From positions 1 to 6,190 of the forward strand of contig CAMAUF010000143.1 of assembly GCA_945861295.1 (NCBI GenBank): a stretch of DNA of 6,190 nt, written 5' to 3'. The DNA is from a bacterium (GTDB lineage: Bacteria > Chloroflexota > Dehalococcoidia > Tepidiformales > Tepidiformaceae). The stretch's first letter is position 1; every line of letters starts with the position of its first letter. The notes beneath the pieces were generated by a model, which searched no databases, was not told where the DNA came from, and was given only the letters and a program-made list of their open reading frames with translations. The position numbers and the translations under genes were made by a program. Of the stretch, positions 1 through 6,190 are shown piece after piece.

Positions 1-1842
1 GAAATTCTCGAGGCGTACCTAAACGACGTGCCCTACGGCCGGGGCGCCTACGGGATCGAGGCCGCCGCCCGCGTCTACTTCCACTCGAGCGCCGCGAACC
101 TCGACCTCGCGCAGGCGAGCTTCCTGGCCGGGATTCCACGCTTGCCCGGCCTCGACGCCGTCGACGATTTCGCCACGCTCAAGCGGCGGCAGGGATACGT
201 GCTCGACCGGATGGTGGCCGACGGCAAAATTACGACCTCCGAACGCGAGGAAGCGTGGGCGGAAGCGCTCGCCGTCCGCCCGGCAGCGGCCCCGCCAATC
301 GCGCCGCACTTCGTGCAATACGCTCGCGAAGAGCTTGCGCGCGTGCGCCCCGAACTCGCTGGCCGGCCGGGACTGATCATCGAGACGACCCTGGATTGGG
401 GGCTGCAGGAAGAGGCGGAGCGCATCGCTCGCCATCACCTCGCCAGCCTGAAGGATCGCGGCGTCTCCAACGCCGCCGTCGTCGTCGTCGACCCACGCTC
501 GGGGGCCATCCTGGTCATGGCCGGAAGCGCCGATTGGGGCGCCCCGGCCGGCCAGGTGAACATGGCCCTCGCGCTGCGCCAACCGGGTTCGGCCCTCAAG
601 CCCTTCCTGTACGCCGCGGCGCTCGAAGAGCGGCTGATCACGGCGGCGAGCCCGCTGGTCGATGTACTGACCGTGTTCGAGACGCCGGAAGGCCCCTATA
701 CGCCGCTCAACTACGACCGCCTTTTCCACGGGCCGACGCCCGCGCGCGTGGCCTTGGCCTCGTCCTACAACATCCCGGCGGTGCGGCTCCTCGGCGAGGT
801 GGGGATGGAGCGCTTCCTCGGTTGGGCGGGCCGCTTCGGGCTTACGACGCTGACCGACGCCGAACGGTACGGGCCCTCGCTCATCCTTGGCGGGGGCGAG
901 GTCCGGCTGATCGACCTGGCGGCGGCCTATGGGACGCTGGCTGACGGCGGCCAAGCGCGCCCGCTGTTCGCCATTCAGCGTGTGCGCGACGCCAGCGGCG
1001 CGATCCTCTACGAGCATGCCCTGGTGGCGCCGCTCCGCGTAATTAGCCCGGCGGTTGCCTGGCTGATCGGCGACATCCTGCGCGACCCCGTCGCCCGCGA
1101 ACCGGGCTTCGGCGCGCACAGCCCTCTGCGAGCCGCGATCCCGGCCGCCGTGAAAACCGGGACGACAACGGGCTTCCGCGACAACTGGACGGCGGGCTAT
1201 ACGCCGGAGCGGGTCGTCGCCGTCTGGGTCGGGAACGCGGATGGGCGGCCGATGGATGGTGTCTCGGGCGTTGCCGGGGCGGCCCCGATTTGGCGGGACG
1301 TGATCGAAGCGGCGGCCGTCGCGGGCGGGGTTTGGCCGGCGCCGCCGCCAGGATTAGCGCGCGACCGCGTTTGCTCGCCGACCGGGCTTCGCCCGGGAAC
1401 CGACTGCCCCGCGGTTGTGGACGAATGGTTCCTCGAAGGGACGCGACCTTCGGCGACCGAAAGCTACTACGTCCGCGGGGCGAGCGGCCGGCTCGAAATC
1501 GCCCCGCCGCCGGAAGCGCGCGCCTGGGCGACGGAGGCCGGCATGGCGCTGACGCGGGGCGACGGCACGGCCGGCCCAACGGCTTTCGTCGTCCAGCCGG
1601 TCGACGGCGCGGTCTTGTTTCTGTCCCCCGAAGTGGCCAGCCAGCGGCTCTTGATCCGCGCGACGGCGGCCGGCGCCGTCGCCATCGAGCTGCGCGTCGA
1701 TGGTCACCCGGCCGGCGAATCGCCCGGCACAGACATCACCCTCGCCTGGCCACTTGAGCTGGGCAAACACGTCATCCAGGTCGAAGCCCGCCTCGCGGAC
1801 GGTTCGACCACCACAGCCACATCCCGCTACGAGGTGCGATAG
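1..1842 (+). CDS. pbpC: Penicillin-binding protein 1C (bifunctional GT51 transglycosylase/transpeptidase), 5' end missing
   Basis: Class A PBP that polymerises and crosslinks peptidoglycan outside the cytoplasmic membrane. The frame is open from base 1, so the true start lies upstream; 613 residues are visible against about 770-800 for typical PBP1C. The missing part should hold the membrane anchor and the GT51 catalytic-glutamate motifs. Numbering from base 1: residues 1-9 are EILEAYLND, followed by PYGRGAYG and AARVYF, the late GT51 motifs. The transpeptidase domain starts near 156 (SNAAVVVVDP). It has SALK at 197-200 (Ser197 the expected acyl-enzyme nucleophile), SYN at 255-257 and KTGT at 385-388, so it should be catalytically competent. 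After it come a Cys pair (458 and 469) within CSPTGLRPGTDC and then FLEGTRP, typical of PBP1C. Residues about 527-612 resemble the BiPBP_C domain (AWPLELGKHVIQV). The TAG stop is at 1840-1842. The downstream A2M gene supports PBP1C over PBP1A/1B. Family assignment is firm; the symbol rests on the C-terminal region and context. Confidence 0.95.
   Translation, partial: EILEAYLNDVPYGRGAYGIEAAARVYFHSSAANLDLAQASFLAGIPRLPGLDAVDDFATLKRRQGYVLDRMVADGKITTSEREEAWAEALAVRPAAAPPIAPHFVQYAREELARVRPELAGRPGLIIETTLDWGLQEEAERIARHHLASLKDRGVSNAAVVVVDPRSGAILVMAGSADWGAPAGQVNMALALRQPGSALKPFLYAAALEERLITAASPLVDVLTVFETPEGPYTPLNYDRLFHGPTPARVALASSYNIPAVRLLGEVGMERFLGWAGRFGLTTLTDAERYGPSLILGGGEVRLIDLAAAYGTLADGGQARPLFAIQRVRDASGAILYEHALVAPLRVISPAVAWLIGDILRDPVAREPGFGAHSPLRAAIPAAVKTGTTTGFRDNWTAGYTPERVVAVWVGNADGRPMDGVSGVAGAAPIWRDVIEAAAVAGGVWPAPPPGLARDRVCSPTGLRPGTDCPAVVDEWFLEGTRPSATESYYVRGASGRLEIAPPPEARAWATEAGMALTRGDGTAGPTAFVVQPVDGAVLFLSPEVASQRLLIRATAAGAVAIELRVDGHPAGESPGTDITLAWPLELGKHVIQVEARLADGSTTTATSRYEVR
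1831..1836 (+). promoter_or_regulatory. Shine-Dalgarno-like site for the A2M gene, inside the pbpC 3' end
   Basis: GAGGTG lies 8 bases before the ATG at 1845 and matches the anti-Shine-Dalgarno core. It sits within the last codons of pbpC, so ribosomes finishing pbpC would uncover or reuse it. It supports the choice of ATG at 1845, and no separate promoter is apparent in the 2-base gap. Coupling is inferred from position alone. Confidence 0.6.
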
Positions 1843-1844
1843 CT

Positions 1845-4800
1845 ATGACCGAAAAGACGCCGTCCAGTCGATTCAGCGTGATCGCCAACCAGTGGAGCCA
1901 CGGGAGACGGCTGATCGGCGTAATCGCGGCCGCCGCCCTGATCGCCGCCGGCGCGCTCGGGAGCGTCCTGGTCTTCGGGGGCGACGGGGACGCTAGGCTG
2001 GCCGCGCCCGCGGAAGCCGCCTTCAGCATCGCGCCGACGGGCGTGGAAACGCCGCGACTGATGCCCATCCGCGTCCGCTTCGAAAAGGCGCCCACCGAAC
2101 GCGACGGCGCCAAGCTGCTGCGCATCGAACCGCCCTCGCCGGGCAGCTTCATCTGGGCGGATGAGCGGACGCTCTACTTCCAACCGGACTTTCCGGGCTT
2201 TCTGCGGGGCAAAGAGTACGCCGTGACCGTCCCGGCCCGCCCGGAGGCTGGCCTCACGAAAGAGGCGCGCGCCACCTTCACGACCGAAGGCCCGCTCACC
2301 GTCGAAACGGTGATCCCGGCGCCTGGCGATGTCGAAGTGCCGGCGGCGGCGCAAGTGCTCGTCCAATTCAGCCGGTCGGTGGCGCCGCTGACCGTCATCA
2401 ACGCGATCCCGGCGGACCAGGTCGTGCGCTTCGACCCGCCCCTGGCCGGAAAAGGCGAGTGGCTGAACACGTCGCTCTACCGGTTCGTACCGGAGAAGTT
2501 CGCGCCGGACCGCGAGTACCGCGCGACGATCGCGGCGGGCCTCACTTCCGCGGCGGACGGCGTCCTCGAAGCCGACTACACCTGGACCTTCCGCACGTTC
2601 GGGCCGGCGGTCGACGGCCTCAGCCCGGACGGCACGACCCAGTTCGCTGGCCTCCGTCAACCTGTGACCGTGTACTTCAACCAGCCCATGTCACGGCCGA
2701 GCGTCGAGGCCGGCTTCCGCGTGCTCGATAGTGTTGCCACTGGCCGCGTGGCCGGGACCATCGCCTGGGACGCCAAGGACACCTCGTTCACCTGGACGCC
2801 AGCGGCGAACTTGAAGCACGACACGACCTACAGCATCCAAGTCGACGCGGGTCTGATCGCTGGCGCCGGTTCTGTCACGAAGGTGGCGCGGGCCGCGACC
2901 TTCCGCACGGTCGGCATCCCGCGAGTCGATCGAAGCAGCCCAAGCAACGGGGCGAGCGCCGCTGAGCGATACGGCGTTCAGCTCGAGTTCTCCAACCCCA
3001 TGGACGACGAGAGCTTCGAAGGCAAGGTCACCCTGACGAGCTTCACTGACGAGGAGGTCGACCAGAGCCTGAACCTTTACGAGCGGACGCTGTACGTCGG
3101 CCTTTCGCTGCGGCCGAGCACGGCCTATACCCTCAGGATCGCGCCCGGCGTCAAGGACCGGTACGGCCAGGAGCTCGGCGCCTACACCCTCAGCTTCCGG
3201 ACGGGCGCTCTGCCGGCCTCGCTCAGCTTTGCCATCCCGAACCAGATAGCGACCTACTCGGCGGCGAGCGAACCGATGCTGTACTTCCACACCACTAACC
3301 GCACGACCGCGAACTTCACTCTCCACCCGATCACGCCCGATGAGGCGCGTTACCTCCAGATCCGGAACGGGATCCCACACGACCCGCGAACACCGGGCGA
3401 GGATTTCCGGCCCTCGCTGGCGCCGTTGCGCCGCTGGACGGAGTCGTTCCCGAACGTCGACAACGAGGTCTCCGTCAACGCGACGTCGCTTTCCGGCGGG
3501 GGCTTGTTGCCGATTGGCGACTACTACGTCATCTCGGGCACGCCTGAGTTCGGCTCCGAACTGGCCTTCTCCGTGGTCGACACGGTGATCGTGCTCAAGC
3601 AGGGCAACAGCGCTTTGCTCGCCTGGGTGCTCGATATCGGCACGGGCGAGCCGATCAGTAGCGCGGTGGTCAAGGCGGACGGCAACGCCATTTCCGGCGC
3701 CCGCGAAGTCCGCACCGGGAGCGACGGCATCGCCCGCTTTGGCTTGAGCACCGCCAGCGAACCGGACCGCTACGGTAACGCCGCCGGCGTCGTGACGGTG
3801 CGAGGCGGCGGGCGTTACGGCGTCGCGACCATGTCCTGGCAGCGCGGCGTCGAACTCTACAACCTCGGCTTCCCGGTGGATTACGGCTATTACTCCGGCG
3901 AAAGCCCGATCGGGCGGCCGGTCGGCCATATCTATAGTGACCGGCCGATCTACCGGCCCGGAGAGACGGTCTCGATCAAGGCGACGATCCGCCTCGACGA
4001 CGACGCGACCTACTCGATCCCGCCGCCGGATTACCCGGTGACCCTCGTCGTGCAATCCTCGGAGGGAAAGCAGATCCTTTCGGAGCGGGTGAAGCTGAAC
4101 GGCTTCGGGACATACGCGACCTCCCTCGTCCTCCCGGCGGACGCGGAGCCGGGCTACTATGGCGTCTCCCTGAGCCGGCAGGGCCGGCCCGAGTACTACG
4201 ACCAATTCGCCGGGAGCAGCTTCCTGGTCGCCGAATTCCGTGTCCCGGAGTTCGAAGTCCGCGTCGAACCCGCCGGCCTGGCCTACGCCAGCGGCGACAC
4301 GGTCTCGGTCGACGTGACGGCGGCCTTCTTCTTCGGCGGACAGGTGCCGGGCGCGACGGTCCAATGGAGCGCCATGAGCAGCGCCTTCTTCCCGTACTTC
4401 GACGACTTCCAGGAGTATGCCTTCGGCGATAGGGACGCCTATTTCCGCCGCTATTACGCGCCGGTGCGCGGAGGCGTGGTCCGGGAACCCGTGCGGGGCA
4501 CGGGGGTGGCCACGACGGACACGCTCGGCAGGGCAACCTTCGCCGTGCCCGCCGAGATCCGGGGCGATGAAGGCCCGCAGCAATACACACTCTCGGCGAC
4601 CGTCATCGACGCGACCGGCCAAGCCGTGGCCAGCAGCGCGACGGTCAACGTGCATCCGGCCTCCCTCTATGCTGGCTTGCGGACGGATTCGTACGTCGCG
4701 ACCGCCGGAAACGCGGCCAGCGTCTCGCTCGTCACGGTGAGCACCGCCGGCGAGCCCCTCGGTGCGCGGGCCGTGACTCTGAAGGTCTACGAGCGGACCT

Positions 4801-6190
4801 GGATTACGACCAAGGAACGGACCGCCGACGGCGGGCGCCGCTACCGCTCGGAACCGCTGGACAAACTGGTCGACACGCTCACGGCAACGACGAACGCCCG
4901 CGGCGAAGCGACCGTCCGGTTCACGCCGGCGAACGCGGGCACGCTGCGGCTCGTGGCCGAAGTCGCCGATGCGCGGGGCCGCATCGCAAAGTCCGCGACC
5001 TATCTCTGGGTGAGCAGCGGCGAGTTCGTCAGCTGGTACTACGGCAACGACGATTCCCTGGCGCTGGTGCCCGACCGCGACAAGTATGCGGCTGGCGACG
5101 TGGCGGAAGTGCTCGTCCCGGCCCCGTTCGCGGGCGCGACCGCGCTGATCACGGTCGAGCGCGGCGAGATCCACTCGGCGCGGGTGGAGCGCTTCCCGAC
5201 GAACAGCAGCGTCATTGAAATCCCGCTCGATGGGCACAGCGTGCCGAACGTGTTCGTGTCGACGGTGCTTTACCGGCCGCCCACGGCAACGGACCCGATC
5301 CCGCGCTACAAAGTGGGCTACGCTCAGCTGCGCGTGTCGACGGCGGTGCGCGTCCTCAACGTCGATATCGCCGCCGATACCGAACTGGCGCGACCCGGCC
5401 AAGTCGTCCAATACCGGTTCAAGGTGACCGATAGCGCCGGACGGCCCGTCAAGGCCGAACTCTCGATCGCGGTCGTCGACAAGGCGGTCCTGTCGCTGGC
5501 GGACGAGGCCGGCCCAGACGGGCTGACTGCCTTCTGGTTCGAGCGCGGGCTGGCCGTCCGGACGGCGTCGTCGATGGCGGTCTCGGTGGACCGCGCTAAC
5601 GACGTGATCGTCGAACCGCAACGCGGGGGCAAGGGCGGCGGGGGCCTCGAAGACGACCGCATCCGCCAGGACTTCCGCAACGCCGCCTTCTGGGCGCCAC
5701 AGGTGGTGACCGGGGAGGATGGCACGGCCACAGTCGGCGTCACGATGCCGGACAACCTCACGACCTGGCGCACCCAGGTCCGGGCCGTCAGCGGCGACAC
5801 GCTCGTCGGAGTGGCGACGCACGACCTGCTTTCCACCAAGCCGCTCCTGCTGCGGCCAGCGTTGCCGCGTTTCCTCCGGGTCGGCGACCAGTTCCAACTT
5901 CGCGCCCTCGTCCGCAACGCGACGAAGCAGACGCTCGACGCGACCGTATCGGTCGATGCCGCGGGAATCACGCTCGCCGAGAGCGGATCTCGCAGCGTGA
6001 GCATCGGGCCAGAAGAATCGAGGCTCGTCTCCTGGCAGGCGACGGTCACGACCGAGGGCCGCGTGGGGCTGACCTTCAGCACGTCGGCGGGCGGGCTCAG
6101 CGACGCGGTCATCCAGGAGCTGCCAATCTGGCTCGATGTCACGCCCGAAACCACGGCGACCGGCGGCGTCGTCAAGCAAACCGAGCGGAC
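1845..6190 (+). CDS. Bacterial alpha-2-macroglobulin family protein with N-terminal membrane anchor and Ig-like domains, 3' end missing
   Basis: Large protease-trapping protein expected outside the cytoplasmic membrane. ATG at 1845 follows the pbpC stop by 2 bases and has a Shine-Dalgarno-like site; the frame is open to the window end (1448 codons plus two bases). Residues 23-44 form a hydrophobic segment after Lys/Arg residues, reading as a signal anchor; there is no lipobox cysteine. Four Ig-like (Big_5-like) domains occupy about 56-455. An MG1-like part follows, with ALLAWVLDIGTGEPISSAVV near 590-610. MG2 carries SDRPIYRPGE at 698-707, the strongest family motif. Next come FRVPEFEV (798-805), AFFFGG (827-832) and VHPASLYAGL (936-945) of later macroglobulin domains. 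A bait-region domain starts near 1067 and includes VDKAVLSLADE (1211-1221). The A2M domain starts at FRNAAFWAP (1277-1285), with PDNLTTWR at 1302-1309. The window ends before the region where a CxEQ thioester would lie, so thioester status is unknown. It is a functional counterpart of E. coli YfhM; orthology is not proven. Confidence 0.95.
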   Translation, partial: MTEKTPSSRFSVIANQWSHGRRLIGVIAAAALIAAGALGSVLVFGGDGDARLAAPAEAAFSIAPTGVETPRLMPIRVRFEKAPTERDGAKLLRIEPPSPGSFIWADERTLYFQPDFPGFLRGKEYAVTVPARPEAGLTKEARATFTTEGPLTVETVIPAPGDVEVPAAAQVLVQFSRSVAPLTVINAIPADQVVRFDPPLAGKGEWLNTSLYRFVPEKFAPDREYRATIAAGLTSAADGVLEADYTWTFRTFGPAVDGLSPDGTTQFAGLRQPVTVYFNQPMSRPSVEAGFRVLDSVATGRVAGTIAWDAKDTSFTWTPAANLKHDTTYSIQVDAGLIAGAGSVTKVARAATFRTVGIPRVDRSSPSNGASAAERYGVQLEFSNPMDDESFEGKVTLTSFTDEEVDQSLNLYERTLYVGLSLRPSTAYTLRIAPGVKDRYGQELGAYTLSFRTGALPASLSFAIPNQIATYSAASEPMLYFHTTNRTTANFTLHPITPDEARYLQIRNGIPHDPRTPGEDFRPSLAPLRRWTESFPNVDNEVSVNATSLSGGGLLPIGDYYVISGTPEFGSELAFSVVDTVIVLKQGNSALLAWVLDIGTGEPISSAVVKADGNAISGAREVRTGSDGIARFGLSTASEPDRYGNAAGVVTVRGGGRYGVATMSWQRGVELYNLGFPVDYGYYSGESPIGRPVGHIYSDRPIYRPGETVSIKATIRLDDDATYSIPPPDYPVTLVVQSSEGKQILSERVKLNGFGTYATSLVLPADAEPGYYGVSLSRQGRPEYYDQFAGSSFLVAEFRVPEFEVRVEPAGLAYASGDTVSVDVTAAFFFGGQVPGATVQWSAMSSAFFPYFDDFQEYAFGDRDAYFRRYYAPVRGGVVREPVRGTGVATTDTLGRATFAVPAEIRGDEGPQQYTLSATVIDATGQAVASSATVNVHPASLYAGLRTDSYVATAGNAASVSLVTVSTAGEPLGARAVTLKVYERTWITTKERTADGGRRYRSEPLDKLVDTLTATTNARGEATVRFTPANAGTLRLVAEVADARGRIAKSATYLWVSSGEFVSWYYGNDDSLALVPDRDKYAAGDVAEVLVPAPFAGATALITVERGEIHSARVERFPTNSSVIEIPLDGHSVPNVFVSTVLYRPPTATDPIPRYKVGYAQLRVSTAVRVLNVDIAADTELARPGQVVQYRFKVTDSAGRPVKAELSIAVVDKAVLSLADEAGPDGLTAFWFERGLAVRTASSMAVSVDRANDVIVEPQRGGKGGGGLEDDRIRQDFRNAAFWAPQVVTGEDGTATVGVTMPDNLTTWRTQVRAVSGDTLVGVATHDLLSTKPLLLRPALPRFLRVGDQFQLRALVRNATKQTLDATVSVDAAGITLAESGSRSVSIGPEESRLVSWQATVTTEGRVGLTFSTSAGGLSDAVIQELPIWLDVTPETTATGGVVKQTER
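1911..1976 (+). other. Transmembrane signal-anchor segment of the A2M protein
   Basis: Residues 23-44 are an Ala/Leu/Ile/Val/Gly-rich stretch of about 22 residues preceded by Arg21-Arg22 and other basic residues, giving an N-in, C-out orientation. No cysteine follows, so lipidation as in YfhM-type lipoproteins is not supported. A cleaved signal peptide is possible (Ala-rich sequence near 53-59), but the anchor reading is preferred. Confidence 0.75.
2010..3207 (+). other. Array of four Ig-like (Big_5-like) domains in the A2M N-terminus
   Basis: Four consecutive modules of about 100 residues start near residues 56, 151, 254 and 359. The later ones share a shape: an opening such as VIPAPGDVEVP, GLSPDGTTQ or SSPSNGASA; then a strand with VQFSRSV, VYFNQPMS or LEFSNPMD; then a Tyr-centred strand (REYRATI, TTYSIQV, TAYTLRI); and an ending like WTFRTFG, ATFRTVG or LSFRTGA. 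This is the pattern of bacterial Ig-like Big_5 domains. The first module (56-150) is less clear but ends in ATFTTEG. The array probably spaces the macroglobulin core from the membrane; that role is inferred. Confidence 0.75.
5511..5672 (+). other. Candidate bait segment of the A2M protein
   Basis: Between VDKAVLSLADE (1211-1221) and the A2M domain opening FRNAAFWAP (1277), residues about 1223-1276 form a low-similarity stretch. It contains several Arg/Lys residues (ERG, VRT, DRA, PQRGGKGGGG, EDDRIRQ), small residues and a Gly-rich run. In A2M proteins the cleavable bait region lies just ahead of the A2M signature domain, so position and composition fit. The exact limits cannot be set from sequence alone, and part of it may be an ordinary linker. 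Confidence 0.45.

Noticed and set aside
28..30. GTG at 28 as a real start for the PBP gene
   Set aside because: The nine codons before it (EILEAYLND) are conserved GT51 sequence in the same frame, so the gene clearly begins upstream of the window.
19..1119. Minus-strand open frame of 366 codons antisense to pbpC
   Set aside because: It covers the conserved SxxK and SxN part of the transpeptidase and has low-complexity Arg/Gly/Ala-rich composition without domain motifs; it is a GC-driven shadow.
1843..1844. Terminator or promoter between the two genes
   Set aside because: The gap is only 2 bases, and I saw no hairpin with a T-run around the pbpC stop.
1827..2660. Minus-strand open frame of 277 codons over the A2M N-terminus
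   Set aside because: It lies opposite the anchor and Ig-like domains in a continuous coding frame, has Arg/Asp/Gly-rich shadow composition, and matches no family I recognise.
5324..6175. Minus-strand open frame of 283 codons over the bait and A2M domains
   Set aside because: It is Ser/Thr/Arg-rich with no domain pattern and overlaps the strongly conserved PDNLTTWR region on the other strand.
2691..6179. Minus-strand open frame of 1162 codons antisense to the A2M gene
   Set aside because: The plus-strand frame at 1845-6190 carries unmistakable A2M motifs. The antisense frame is rich in Arg, Asp, Gly, Val and Ala with no recognisable domain, as expected when a high-GC gene leaves few stops on the opposite strand.

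Overview
The window looks like a piece of a high-GC bacterial chromosome (roughly two-thirds G+C by eye, with G or C at most third codon positions). It holds two same-strand genes, both cut by the window edges, and almost no non-coding DNA. Positions 1-1842 encode the C-terminal 613 residues of a class A penicillin-binding protein of the PBP1C type. Two bases later, at 1845, a very long gene begins and stays open to the last base (1448 complete codons visible). It encodes a bacterial alpha-2-macroglobulin (A2M) with a membrane anchor and a set of Ig-like domains ahead of the macroglobulin core.

PBP1C next to a bacterial A2M is a known functional pairing (pbpC/yfhM in E. coli). The usual model is that the A2M acts outside the cytoplasmic membrane, trapping attacking proteases through a cleavable bait segment and a reactive thioester. 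PBP1C is thought to repair peptidoglycan after an envelope breach. The 2-base gap, and a Shine-Dalgarno-like GAGGTG inside the last codons of the PBP gene, indicate one transcript and probably coupled translation.

Region by region: 1-about 230 is the tail of the glycosyltransferase (GT51) domain. About 460-1300 is the transpeptidase domain, with SxxK, SxN and KTG all present. About 1340-1842 is the PBP1C-type C-terminal region. In the second gene, 1845-1976 is the cytoplasmic tail and transmembrane anchor, about 2010-3207 holds four Ig-like (Big_5-like) domains, and about 3208-5040 is the macroglobulin core including the DRPIYRPGE motif. About 5043-5672 is the bait-region domain, and 5673-6190 begins the A2M signature domain. 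The thioester domain, if present, lies beyond the window.

Taxonomy is uncertain. The A2M has a transmembrane anchor instead of a lipobox and is preceded by several Ig-like domains, in a high-GC genome. That would fit a Chloroflexota-like or other non-proteobacterial lineage, but this is inference. I see no mobile element, RNA gene, CRISPR array or terminator. I do not see a wholly new system; the interest lies in the architecture of the A2M and its coupling to pbpC.
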